A stretch of DNA of 64,000 nucleotides from Umezawaea sp049997955 (GTDB lineage Bacteria; Actinomycetota; Actinomycetes; Mycobacteriales; Pseudonocardiaceae): positions 358,258 to 422,257 of the forward strand of contig JAEBDY010000011.1 in NCBI GenBank assembly GCA_049997955.1. The letters run 5' to 3'. Both the position numbers and the translations under genes were made by a program. Positions 8,733 to 16,838 of the stretch are shown here, one piece after another; position 1 is the first letter of the stretch; every line of letters starts with the position of its first letter. The notes beneath the pieces were generated by a model, which did not search any database, was not told the origin of the DNA, and saw nothing but the letters and a program-made list of their open reading frames with translations.

Positions 8733-9545
8733 GTGGTCAACGAGTTCACCGACCCGCTTTCCACTCTGCGCCCCTCGTCCGACTACTCACCGTTCGCGAC
8801 CACGTACCAGGACCGGGCCGATTACGTTCCGGCCGTCGTGGACGCTCTGCTGCGGGTGGCCGAGGTCCGACCGGGGGAGCTGATCTGCGACATCGGAGCC
8901 GGCTCCGGGCACCTCACCGAGCCCTTGCTGCAACGAGGGTTCCCGGTCGACGCCGTGGAGCCGACGCCCGCCATGCGCCTGCTCGGTGAGCGGCGGACCC
9001 ACGGCTACCCGCACGTGCGCTGGTCCGAAGGCACAGGTGAGGTGTCGGGCCGGGCATCCGACGCGTACGCGCTGGTGACCTTCGGCTCCTCGTTCAACGT
9101 GACCGATCGCCCTCGGGCTCTCGCGGAGACGGCGCGCATCCTCAACGACTCCGGGTACTTCGCCTGCCTGTGGAACCACCGGGTGCTCGAAGACCCGTTG
9201 CAGGCACGGATCGAAGAGCTGATCCACGACCGGATCCCCGGCTACGGCTACGGGATCCGGCGCGCCGACCAGACCGACGTCATCGTGCGGAGCGGTCTCT
9301 TCGAGACGCCGGTCGCGCTGTCCGGCACACAGGTGTTCCGACTGCCGAGCCGAGCCTGGTGCGACGCGTGGTCCTCGCACTCGACGCTCAGCAGGCAGGC
9401 CGGCGACGGCTTCGCCGGTCTGGTAGAAGAGATCCGCGATCTGGTGCGCGTCGAGGCCGGGGACTGGATCGACGTCCCCTACACCACTCGGGCGTGGGTG
9501 GCTCGGCTCATCCGGGGCGGCAACGACAAGGACGCCCAACGGTGA
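8733..9545 (+). CDS. Class I SAM-dependent methyltransferase
   Basis: The protein has 270 aa. A Rossmann methyltransferase core with motif I DIGAGSGHLTEPLL (about residues 53-66), an acidic strand VEPTPAM, and LVTFGSSFNVTD and YFACLWNHR as later motifs. The GTG start at 8733 has AGGAGG at 8721-8726. Its stop overlaps the glutamine kinase start (GTGA). In the C. jejuni MeOPN locus, methyltransferase genes flank the phosphoramidate pathway. By analogy this enzyme may O-methylate the transferred phosphoramidate, but methylation of the scaffold cannot be excluded. It is a soluble cytoplasmic enzyme. Confidence 0.85.
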   Translation: MVNEFTDPLSTLRPSSDYSPFATTYQDRADYVPAVVDALLRVAEVRPGELICDIGAGSGHLTEPLLQRGFPVDAVEPTPAMRLLGERRTHGYPHVRWSEGTGEVSGRASDAYALVTFGSSFNVTDRPRALAETARILNDSGYFACLWNHRVLEDPLQARIEELIHDRIPGYGYGIRRADQTDVIVRSGLFETPVALSGTQVFRLPSRAWCDAWSSHSTLSRQAGDGFAGLVEEIRDLVRVEAGDWIDVPYTTRAWVARLIRGGNDKDAQR

Positions 9546-11902
9546 ACGCGCCACTGGTCCGGCTCGGGACCAAGGCGGAAACGCTGCGACGACTGCGGCC
9601 GTTCCTGACCAGGGCCCGGATCCTGCCGTTGGTGCACTTCACCCTGAGGGAGTGGCAGGACGAGCCGGACCGCCTGCTCGCCGAGCTGCGTCGCCGCGAG
9701 TGGGCGGCCGGGCCGGTCATGGTTCGCAGCAGCGCGACCACCGAGGACACGGGGACCGACTCCAACGCGGGTCGTTTCCTGTCGGTACCCGCTCGGGGCG
9801 AGGACGAGATCGTTCCCGCCCTGACCGAGGTGTTCGCGTCGTACGGCCGGGTGGACGGTGACGACCAGGTGCTGATCCAGCCGCTGCTCGAGCACGTCCG
9901 GGCGAGTGGGGTGGCCTTCTCCTGCGACCCCAACAGCGGCGCGCCCTACCGGGTCGTCAACTGGAGCGGGACCGACAAGACCGACGCCGTGACCGGCGGC
10001 GGCCGCGCGGAACTGCACATCTCCTACGGGGCGGCGTGGGCGGGCCTCGACGAGGCACCGGACCCCTACGTGGGCGCGGTGTGGGAACTCCTTTCCGAAT
10101 TGCACCGCCTGCTGGGTGAACAGCGACGCCTGGACATCGAGTTCGCGTTCTCGGACGTCGGTGAGCTGATCCTGCTCCAGGTCAGGCCGCTGACGGTGAA
10201 CGAGCCCGTGGTGACTCCGGAGGCACATCGCGCGACGTTGTCCGACACCGCCCGGCAGGTGACCGAAGCCGTCCGGTCGCGTCCACGCGTGCTCGGCAAC
10301 CGCGCCGTCTACGGCGTGATGCCGGACTGGAACCCCGCCGAGATGATCGGGTTGCGCCCCCGGCCACTCGCGTCGTCGCTGTACCGCCACCTCATCACCG
10401 ACCACGTGTGGGCAGCCGCCCGAACGCGTTACGGCTACCGGGACCTGACCGGCACGCGGTTGATGGTCCAGTTCTCCGGGCTTCCGTACATCGACGTGGC
10501 CGCCAGCGTCACGTCGTTCGTCCCCCGCGAGGTGCCGGACGAACTCGCCGACCGGCTCGTCGGGCACTGGGTGAACGAGCTGGTGGCGAAGCCCTACCTG
10601 CACGACAAGGTCGAGTCGCACATCGTCGTCCCGGCAGGCACCTTCAGGACCGCGCAACGGCTGGAAGCACTGACCGCGGCCGGGTTCAGCGCGGGCGAAC
10701 GCGACCAGGTGGCGGATTGCCTGCGCCGGTTCACCGACGAGCTCGTGCGAGGCGACCTGTGGGAGCAGGACGTCGCCAGGCTGCGCCTGTTGAACGGGGT
10801 CGACATCGGCGAGGCGCACGCGGCCGGTTGCGGTGCGCACGACGACGGCTGTTGCGGTCCGGCGCTGGCGGCCCGGCTGGACGTCTGCGCCGTCTACGGC
10901 ACCAGTCCGTTCGCGGCCCTGGCCCGAGCCGCTTTCATCGCCACCGACTTCCTCGAGGACCTGGTGCGCGAAGGTGTCTTCTCCCCGGAGGACCGGGCCC
11001 GTTTCATCGGCAGCCTCGGGCTGGTGGCCAGTGAGATGCGCCAGGACTTCGCCGTGCTGGACCGGGCGGCCTTCCTCAAGCGCTACGGCCATCTGCGTCC
11101 GGGAACCTACGACATCCTCTCGCCCCGCTACGACGAGGCCCCCGAACGCTACTTCGACTGGTCGGACAGGGATCGCCGCGGGCAGGACGACCGCGCCGCG
11201 ACTCCCGCGTTCGAGCTGAGTGACGATCAACAGCGGCGGATCGAGGCCTTGCTCGTCCGGGAAGGTCTGGCTTTCGACACCTCTCGGCTGATGGAATTCC
11301 TGGCCACGGCGATACGCGGTCGCGAGCACGGCAAGCTGGCCTTCACGTCGGTCCTCGGTGACGTGCTGACCGGGGTGCGACGCATCGGTGAACGGTCCGG
11401 GTGCAGCGTCGACGACATGAGCTACCTGGACGTGCGCACCCTCGGCGCCCTGACCGGGAGGCCCGCCGACGACCAGCCGGTGTTGCGCGAGGTGGCGGCA
11501 CGGGGACGGGCGGCCCACGCCGTCAGCCAGACCGTGGTGCTGCCACCGCTCGTGACCGGCCCGGCGAACGTCAGGAGCTTCGCCCTGCCGCAGATCCGCC
11601 CGAACTTCGTCACCCGTGCCAAGGCGACCGCACGGGTTGCCCGCATCGACTCCGGCGACGCACCGGACGGCTCCATCGTCATGGTCGCCAGCGCCGACCC
11701 CGGTTACGACTGGCTGTTCACCCGCGGCATCGCCGGGCTGGTCACCGCGTTCGGCGGCGCGAACTCGCACATGGCCATCCGGGCGCTGGAACTGGGCATC
11801 CCGGCGGTGATCGGCGCGGGCACGGCGCTGTTCGAACAGTGGTCGCGAGCGCACGTGCTCGAACTCGACGCGGCCAGCGGCCTGGTGACGGTGATCGCGT
11901 GA
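9542..11902 (+). CDS. L-glutamine kinase (PEP-synthase-like), Cj1418-type
   Basis: The protein has 786 aa. An N-terminal ATP-grasp domain of the PEP/pyruvate-dikinase type (VMVRSSATTEDT from residue 60, SNAGRF, SGVAFSCDPNSG, DIEFAF, LLQVRPL) is joined by a long linker to a C-terminal swivelling domain. The phosphohistidine there is H743 in GGANSHMAIRALELGIPAVIG. There is no PEP-binding TIM barrel, so it is not a PEP synthase proper. The layout and size match Cj1418. That enzyme phosphorylates the amide nitrogen of L-glutamine with ATP, giving AMP and phosphate. The next three genes encode the following steps, which supports the call strongly. Its GTG start overlaps the preceding stop, and its stop overlaps the next GTG. 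Confidence 0.88.
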   Translation: MNAPLVRLGTKAETLRRLRPFLTRARILPLVHFTLREWQDEPDRLLAELRRREWAAGPVMVRSSATTEDTGTDSNAGRFLSVPARGEDEIVPALTEVFASYGRVDGDDQVLIQPLLEHVRASGVAFSCDPNSGAPYRVVNWSGTDKTDAVTGGGRAELHISYGAAWAGLDEAPDPYVGAVWELLSELHRLLGEQRRLDIEFAFSDVGELILLQVRPLTVNEPVVTPEAHRATLSDTARQVTEAVRSRPRVLGNRAVYGVMPDWNPAEMIGLRPRPLASSLYRHLITDHVWAAARTRYGYRDLTGTRLMVQFSGLPYIDVAASVTSFVPREVPDELADRLVGHWVNELVAKPYLHDKVESHIVVPAGTFRTAQRLEALTAAGFSAGERDQVADCLRRFTDELVRGDLWEQDVARLRLLNGVDIGEAHAAGCGAHDDGCCGPALAARLDVCAVYGTSPFAALARAAFIATDFLEDLVREGVFSPEDRARFIGSLGLVASEMRQDFAVLDRAAFLKRYGHLRPGTYDILSPRYDEAPERYFDWSDRDRRGQDDRAATPAFELSDDQQRRIEALLVREGLAFDTSRLMEFLATAIRGREHGKLAFTSVLGDVLTGVRRIGERSGCSVDDMSYLDVRTLGALTGRPADDQPVLREVAARGRAAHAVSQTVVLPPLVTGPANVRSFALPQIRPNFVTRAKATARVARIDSGDAPDGSIVMVASADPGYDWLFTRGIAGLVTAFGGANSHMAIRALELGIPAVIGAGTALFEQWSRAHVLELDAASGLVTVIA

Positions 11903-12507
11903 GCCTGCGGATCGGGATCACCCAGCGGTGCGTGGACGACGAAGCGACCGGTGAGCGCCGGTGGGCCCTCGACGCCCGCTGGTTCGAGTTCCTGACAGCC
12001 TGTGGAGTCGTCGCGGTGCCGCTGCCCAACATCGCCGCGGCAGCCGTCCGCACGGCGAACGAGCTGAGCCTGGACGGGTTCGTCTTCACCGGCGGTGGCG
12101 ACCTCGTCCAGGCGGGCGGAAACCAGCCGGAACGCGACCTGACCGAGCAGGCCCTGCTGGCGCTGGCGGTTCGAGAAGGCCTGCCGGTGCTCGGGGTCTG
12201 CCGCGGCATGGAGCTGATCGCCTCCGCACTGGGCGCCCGGCTGAGGCCGGTGGCAGGACATGTCGCCACCCGCCACACCATCACCTCCGGGGAGGGCGAG
12301 CGCGTGGTGAACAGCTACCACGACCTCGCGGTCGACCTGCTCCCCGCCGAACTGGAGGCGACGGCGTGGTGCGGGGACGTCGTCGAGGCGGTCCGGCACC
12401 GGAACGCCCGCGTCGAGGGAATCATGTGGCATCCGGAGCGGGAACCCGTGCACGATCCGCAAGACCTCCTGCTGGTTCGTCGCCTGTTCCAGGCGGTGAA
12501 CCGGTGA
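11899..12507 (+). CDS. Gamma-glutamyl-CDP-amidate hydrolase, class I glutamine amidotransferase fold
   Basis: The protein has 202 aa. It shows the class I GATase triad: C101 in LGVCRGM, H178 and E180 in MWHPERE. It resembles PuuD/peptidase C26 hydrolases that act on gamma-glutamyl amides. In the Cj1417 reaction the enzyme hydrolyses CDP-L-glutamine to cytidine diphosphoramidate and glutamate. The position between glutamine kinase and cytidylyltransferase fits this exactly. Coupled to both neighbours by GTGA overlaps (11899-11902 and 12504-12507). Read alone, it could pass for a gamma-glutamyl-GABA hydrolase; the operon argues otherwise. Confidence 0.85.
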   Translation: MSLRIGITQRCVDDEATGERRWALDARWFEFLTACGVVAVPLPNIAAAAVRTANELSLDGFVFTGGGDLVQAGGNQPERDLTEQALLALAVREGLPVLGVCRGMELIASALGARLRPVAGHVATRHTITSGEGERVVNSYHDLAVDLLPAELEATAWCGDVVEAVRHRNARVEGIMWHPEREPVHDPQDLLLVRRLFQAVNR

Positions 12508-13250
12508 AGGCGGTCATCCTGGCCGCCGGGCAGGGGACCCGGATGCGGCCGTACACCGACGACCGGCCCAAGTGCCTGATCGAGCTCAACGGCCGGACGC
12601 TGCTCGACCGCCAGGTGTCCGCGCTGCGGGGTGGTGGTGTCGACGAGGTCGGCGTCGTCACCGGCTGGCAGGGCGCCAGGTTCGCCGGCACCGGGTTGCG
12701 AACCTTCGAGAACCCGAACTGGGCGCGCAGCACGATGGCCGAGTCTCTCGCGGCCGCGGACGAGTGGCTGGCCGCCGAGCCGGTCATCGTTTCCTACGGC
12801 GACATCGTCTTCCCGGCAGCGACCGTCCGCCGCCTCGTGCGATCGGCGGCCCACCTCGCTGTCGCCTACGACGCCGACTGGGAGGACGTCTGGCGTCGGA
12901 GGTTCGACGATCCGCTGAGCGACGCCGAGACGTTCGAGATCGACGGCGACGGCTACCTGACCGACATCGGGTCGCGACCGCGCGGTTTGGCGGACGTGCA
13001 CGGGCAGTACATGGGTTTGTCGCGCCTGGCCCCGCAGGCGTGGGCGGTGCTGCGGGACGCGCGGGCCGCCAGCGCGGAGATCGCGGCACTCGACATGACG
13101 GGCCTGCTCGGCCACCTGGTCCGAGCAGGCGACCTGCGAATCTCGGGCGTGCCGAACGACGGCCCGTGGTGGGAGTTCGACAGCCCGTCCGATGTGGAGC
13201 TCGGCCTGCCCGTGCTCGACAGCTTGGACGTGGAGCAGGAAGGCGGGTGA
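12504..13250 (+). CDS. CTP:phosphoglutamine cytidylyltransferase-like nucleotidyltransferase
   Basis: The protein has 248 aa. It has an NTP-transferase fold with signature LAAGQGTRMRPYTDDRPKC (K23) and a metal-binding aspartate in VSYGD (D100), similar to LicC-type phosphocholine cytidylyltransferases. In the C. jejuni pathway the Cj1416 homologue joins CMP to L-glutamine phosphate, giving CDP-L-glutamine and pyrophosphate. The GTG start overlaps the hydrolase stop. CTP as substrate is inferred from family and context. Confidence 0.86.
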   Translation: MKAVILAAGQGTRMRPYTDDRPKCLIELNGRTLLDRQVSALRGGGVDEVGVVTGWQGARFAGTGLRTFENPNWARSTMAESLAAADEWLAAEPVIVSYGDIVFPAATVRRLVRSAAHLAVAYDADWEDVWRRRFDDPLSDAETFEIDGDGYLTDIGSRPRGLADVHGQYMGLSRLAPQAWAVLRDARAASAEIAALDMTGLLGHLVRAGDLRISGVPNDGPWWEFDSPSDVELGLPVLDSLDVEQEGG

Positions 13251-13254
13251 CCGG

Positions 13255-13791
13255 GTGGAAGCCGGAGTCGTGTGGATCACCGGTCTGGCCGGGACGGGCA
13301 AGAGCACGGTGGCGTCGACCGTCAGCGGCAGGTTGACGGACGCGGGCCGTCGTCCGGTGGTGCTGGACGGTGATCGGTTGCGGCGAATGCTGCCGACCCC
13401 GCCCGGCTACGCCGAATCCGAGCGGCGGCAGGTCGCCCGGTACTACTCGCTGCTGGCGCACGAACTGGCGGGCCAGGGACATCTCGTGCTGTGCGCCACC
13501 ATCTCCCTCTTCCACGACGTGCAGCGCTGGAACCGGGAGAACATCGACGGCTACCTCGAGGTCTGGCTGCGCGTGCCGCTGGCGGTCTTGAAGGACCGGG
13601 CGGGTCGAGCCGCCTTCTACGACCACCGGAGTCTCGCGCCCGGCCAGGCTCCGCTGCGGAACGTGGTCGGCGTGGACGAGCGGGCACAGTTCCCCTGCGA
13701 GGCCGATCTCGTCATCGACAACTTCGGGGACACCACCGCGGACGACGCCTCCGACCGGATCGTGAACGCCATCACCGGACGGCGTCCGTGA
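13255..13791 (+). CDS. CDP-amidate 3'-kinase (APS-kinase fold)
   Basis: The protein has 178 aa. A P-loop GLAGTGKST (10-18), VVLDGDRLRRML and ATISLF follow the adenylylsulfate-kinase plan. The WNRENI...YLEVWLRVPL segment is like Cj1415. That enzyme phosphorylates the 3'-hydroxyl of cytidine diphosphoramidate, making a PAPS-like donor. No ATP sulfurylase gene is nearby, which argues against sulfate activation. The GTG start at 13255 is 5 nt after the cytidylyltransferase stop, and another in-frame GTG lies at 13270. Its stop overlaps the exporter start. Confidence 0.87.
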   Translation: MEAGVVWITGLAGTGKSTVASTVSGRLTDAGRRPVVLDGDRLRRMLPTPPGYAESERRQVARYYSLLAHELAGQGHLVLCATISLFHDVQRWNRENIDGYLEVWLRVPLAVLKDRAGRAAFYDHRSLAPGQAPLRNVVGVDERAQFPCEADLVIDNFGDTTADDASDRIVNAITGRRP

Positions 13792-15014
13792 GCGGAGCGG
13801 CCACGCGGCAGGCGGTGTGGCTGAAGCCCGACCGCAGGATCGCGACCGCCGCCGCGGTCCTGCTCGGCACCAGCATGGGGATCCTCTCGTACGGCCAACC
13901 CGTCCTGCTCAACGCGATCATCGAAGCCCGTTCGATCTCCACCACCCAACTCGATTCGGCAGCCAGTCTGCAGTGCCTGGTGAACGCGCTCGCGTCGACC
14001 GTCGTGGTCATCCTCTGCCGCCGCGTGCCCGCACGGCGGGTGGCCGCCGGTGGCGCGATCGCCTGCGCGGTCGCGGTGCTCCTCCTCGCCATGACCCGCA
14101 CCCTGTGGCAGCTGTACCTGACGATGTCGCTGCTCGGCATCGCGATCGCCGGTTGCGGCACGCTGGTCGTGAGCACGTTCATCATCAAGAGCGCGCACAA
14201 CAGGGACCGGGTGCTCTCGGTCGCGTTCATCGGATCGAGCGCAGGCGGGATGATCTGGGCTCCGATCGTCACCTGGGGCCTCACCGCAGGCGGCTTGACC
14301 GGGGCGGCCGTGCTCATCGTGCTCGGTTTCACCCTGCTGGTCGCGGTGAACGCCCTGCTCTTCCTGCGCCTGCCCGATCTGCCGAGCGGACAGGTCGACG
14401 CACCACCGGCGCACGACGGCATCCCCCTGCGACACGCGATGCGCACCGCCGGCTTCTGGGCGCTGCTCGTCGGCAGCACCCTGCTGACCCTCACCCAGGT
14501 CGCGGGCGTCTACCACGTCCTGTTCATCTGGCAGGAGTTCGACATCGGCTCTCCGGCGTTGCCCGGCGCCGTGGTGGCCGCCTTCGCCGGGATCGGTCGC
14601 CTGGCGGCGGAACTGCTGCTGCGATCCTTGTCCACCATCCACCTGGCCGGGTTGACCTGCGCGCTCCAGACCGCCGGGTTCATCCTGTTGGCCATGGGCG
14701 ACACCATGCCGGTGCTGTTCCTCGGCTCGGCACTGCTCGGCCTCGCGGTGGGCAACAGTTCCCTGGTGGTGCTGTTGTTGACCCCGGAGACGTTCGGCCT
14801 GCTGGACATCGAGCGGATCGCCGGAACGATCTACCTGTGGACCGGGATCGGCGCATCGTCCGGCGCGATCGTCCTCGGCCTGCTGCGTGGTGAAGCAGGC
14901 AACTACCAGCTCCCGCTCCTGTTCTTCGCGCTGCTGTCCGTGCTCGCGGGGGTGCTGCTCCGGCAGTGCGAACGACTCGGTCCCGCGAAACGCGGCTCGA
15001 TGGGCGGTGGGTGA
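13788..15014 (+). CDS. MFS transporter, probable product exporter
   Basis: The protein has 408 aa with about twelve hydrophobic membrane segments in two halves, separated by a hydrophilic loop near residue 205 (SGQVDAPPAHDG). The first half has the short basic cytoplasmic loop CRRVPARR between helices 2 and 3. It is coupled to the kinase gene by a GTGA overlap and ends the operon. As the only transporter in the cluster it is likely to export the finished compound, which could also give self-protection. Substrate assignment is inference. Confidence 0.85.
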   Translation: MSGAATRQAVWLKPDRRIATAAAVLLGTSMGILSYGQPVLLNAIIEARSISTTQLDSAASLQCLVNALASTVVVILCRRVPARRVAAGGAIACAVAVLLLAMTRTLWQLYLTMSLLGIAIAGCGTLVVSTFIIKSAHNRDRVLSVAFIGSSAGGMIWAPIVTWGLTAGGLTGAAVLIVLGFTLLVAVNALLFLRLPDLPSGQVDAPPAHDGIPLRHAMRTAGFWALLVGSTLLTLTQVAGVYHVLFIWQEFDIGSPALPGAVVAAFAGIGRLAAELLLRSLSTIHLAGLTCALQTAGFILLAMGDTMPVLFLGSALLGLAVGNSSLVVLLLTPETFGLLDIERIAGTIYLWTGIGASSGAIVLGLLRGEAGNYQLPLLFFALLSVLAGVLLRQCERLGPAKRGSMGGG

Positions 15015-15354
15015 ACGTTCGCGTGCGCTGGAGCGGTGCTCGTCGTGCAGATCGACATCATCGAGGCCGAGCTGGTGAACGCGCTGTGCTGCCTGAAGGA
15101 GCTCGGCGAACCGCTGCGCGGGGGCGCCCTGCCGCCCGACGCCATCGAGGTCAAGGCCGAGCCCGGTGACGTCCGGGAAGACCGACCTCGGCCGCGCCAC
15201 GTCCTCACCGTCCCTGACGTGGTCGATCGTGAGACCTGGCGCGGTGTCGGGGATCGGGTGCCGATCCCCGACGGTGGCGGATGTCGTCCAGCCCGCACGT
15301 GAACCGGGCTCGCGCGACCACTTGCCCCTGCGAGGACTTGGCGCGGCCCCACGA
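15015..15354. other. Intergenic region after the phosphoramidate operon
   Basis: About 340 bp between the exporter and the convergent pectate lyase. A rightward open frame at 15036-15302 (begins MLVVQIDIIEAELVNAL) has no recognisable family and no good ribosome site, so I do not call it. The region holds the terminator hairpin at 15246-15272. Confidence 0.55.
15246..15272 (+). terminator. Hairpin ending the phosphoramidate operon
   Basis: Perfect 12-bp arms (15246-15257 and 15261-15272) enclose a 3-nt loop. The stem includes CGGGGATCGG. It lies about 230 nt after the exporter stop and about 80 nt from the convergent pectate lyase stop, so it could stop transcription from either side. No T-run follows, as is common in high-GC actinomycetes. 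Confidence 0.6.
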
Positions 15355-16458
15355 CTAGCAGGTGCCGTCCGACTCCCTCATGCCCGTGTTGGCGCCTGCC
15401 GTCCGGCTCACGATGTTCGGCACGCAGCTGGTCTGGTCGAGTTGGTAGGCGTAGGGGATGGCGACGGTGGTGTTGGACCGGGGGTCGGGGCCTGCGGGGT
15501 TGGTCTCGCTGTCGGGGCTGGACCAGGTCACGTTGTCGAAGATGTTGCCGCTGACCTGCCAGTACCCGGCCTGGTCGGTGTAGAAGGTGCCGAGGGCGTC
15601 ATGGGAGTTCTTGAAGTAGTTGTTGTCCACCTTGGCCTTGGCCCCGGCTCGTGAGTTGATGCCGGACTCGTGGAGGCCCACGTAGTGGTTGTTGTACATG
15701 TGGGCTGTGCCGCCCCGCAGCAGAGGGGTTCGGGAGTCGATGTTCTGGTACAGGTTGTGGTGGTACGTGACGAACCCGTTCGAGCGGTCGCTCTCACTGG
15801 ACCCGACCAGTCCTCCGCGGCCGGAGTTGCGCAGAGTGCTGTAGGACAGCGTCACGTACTGGGTGTTGTCCTTCAGGTCGAACAGACCGTCGTAGCCCGC
15901 CGACTCCCCACCCGACGCGAGCAGGTTGGTGTGGTCGACCCAGACGTTGCGGACGTTCTTCTCCATCCCGATGGCGTCTCCGCCGTTGGACGTGGGAGAA
16001 CCCGACTTCTTGACGTTCTGGACGGTCACGTTCCGGATGATGATGTTGCGGGACTCGCGGAGGTGGATGCCCAACTGGTCGAAGACGGCTCCGTTGCCGA
16101 CCCCGACGATCGTGACGTTGCTGATCTTCTTGAGTTCGATCACGCCGGCGGCGGTGTCGCAGCTCTGCCCCGACACCTTGCTGGTGTTGCCGTGGTTGAT
16201 GGTCCCCTCGACCTCGATGGTGATGGGGGTGTCGCTGCTCGCCCGACCGCACAGGGCCTCGTGGATCTTGGTTCCGGTGTTGGCCCGGACCGTCGCCCCG
16301 CCCTGACCACCGGTGGTCCCGCCGTTCGCGGACGCGAAGCCGGTCGCGGTGCCCGCCGCCGCCGACGCGGGTGACATCGCCAGGACCGCACTGCTCGTGG
16401 TCGCGACGGTCAACGCGACCACGAGCGCCGGGATTCGCCGTGCGGCTGATCGTTTCAT
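15355..16458 (-). CDS. Secreted pectate lyase, polysaccharide lyase family 1
   Basis: The protein has 367 aa. A signal peptide (KRSAARR, hydrophobic core, cleavage near ASAAAG) is followed by a right-handed beta-helix enzyme of PL1. Hallmarks are NVWVDHTNL, the calcium-binding region YDGLFDLKDNTQYVTLSYS, and RTPLLRGGTAHMYNNHY with the catalytic arginine region. It cleaves polygalacturonate by beta-elimination outside the cell. Single-gene transcription unit on the minus strand; a GCGCTT-centred operator lies about 150 bp upstream. Confidence 0.93.
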   Translation of the reverse strand: MKRSAARRIPALVVALTVATTSSAVLAMSPASAAAGTATGFASANGGTTGGQGGATVRANTGTKIHEALCGRASSDTPITIEVEGTINHGNTSKVSGQSCDTAAGVIELKKISNVTIVGVGNGAVFDQLGIHLRESRNIIIRNVTVQNVKKSGSPTSNGGDAIGMEKNVRNVWVDHTNLLASGGESAGYDGLFDLKDNTQYVTLSYSTLRNSGRGGLVGSSESDRSNGFVTYHHNLYQNIDSRTPLLRGGTAHMYNNHYVGLHESGINSRAGAKAKVDNNYFKNSHDALGTFYTDQAGYWQVSGNIFDNVTWSSPDSETNPAGPDPRSNTTVAIPYAYQLDQTSCVPNIVSRTAGANTGMRESDGTC

Positions 16459-16838
16459 TTCGTCTCCTGGGTCTTCGCCGGTGGGGTGGTGCTGTCCCCG
16501 ACGGGGGACGCTCCGGATCGTCGGCGTACGCGGGCCTGTTCCCGTTCTCCGCGAACGGTGCCGTCGTCACCGGCGATGGTGATCCGAGAGTTCGAGCGGC
16601 GCAAAGGGAAAGCGCTTACCTCAAGCTAGGGCCGGCTTTCGACCGTGTCAATCCGTGGCAGAATCATTCACAAATGTGCACAACACCCCCAGGGATCAAT
16701 CGCCGAGGGCAATCACATATAAGAACAACCGGTTCCGGTACATGAACTTCGGCGTCCCTCTTCGGCGCTTTTGTGCCCCTCCAAGGGATGCGCGATCAGC
16801 AGGCGGCGATCCACCACGTCGAGGCGCGCGAGGTCCCG
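16459..16838. other. Upstream region of pectate lyase
   Basis: No gene seen. It is relatively A+T rich around 16650-16760. It contains the palindromic operator at 16606-16620 and a partial AACCGGTT element at 16727-16734 that resembles the CGAACCGGTTCG sites further right. The convergent methyltransferase gene ends at 16839. Confidence 0.6.
16606..16620. promoter_or_regulatory. LacI-type operator upstream of pectate lyase
   Basis: GGGAAAGCGCTTACC has an AAGCGCTT core (16610-16617), the CG-centred dyad typical of LacI-family repressors of glycanase genes. It is about 150 bp upstream of the pectate lyase ATG, on the promoter side. The cognate repressor is not in the window. Confidence 0.6.

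Noticed and set aside
9542..11902. Phosphoenolpyruvate synthase or rifampin phosphotransferase
   Set aside because: There is no PEP-binding barrel, and the four-gene context matches the glutamine kinase pathway; rifampin phosphotransferase has a different context and no linked cytidylyltransferase.
13255..13791. Sulfate activation (cysC) with the sulfotransferase as partner
   Set aside because: No ATP sulfurylase is nearby, and the neighbouring glutamine kinase, hydrolase and cytidylyltransferase fit the CDP-amidate pathway much better.
15036..15302. Small gene downstream of the exporter
   Set aside because: No convincing ribosome site or family; it overlaps the terminator hairpin.
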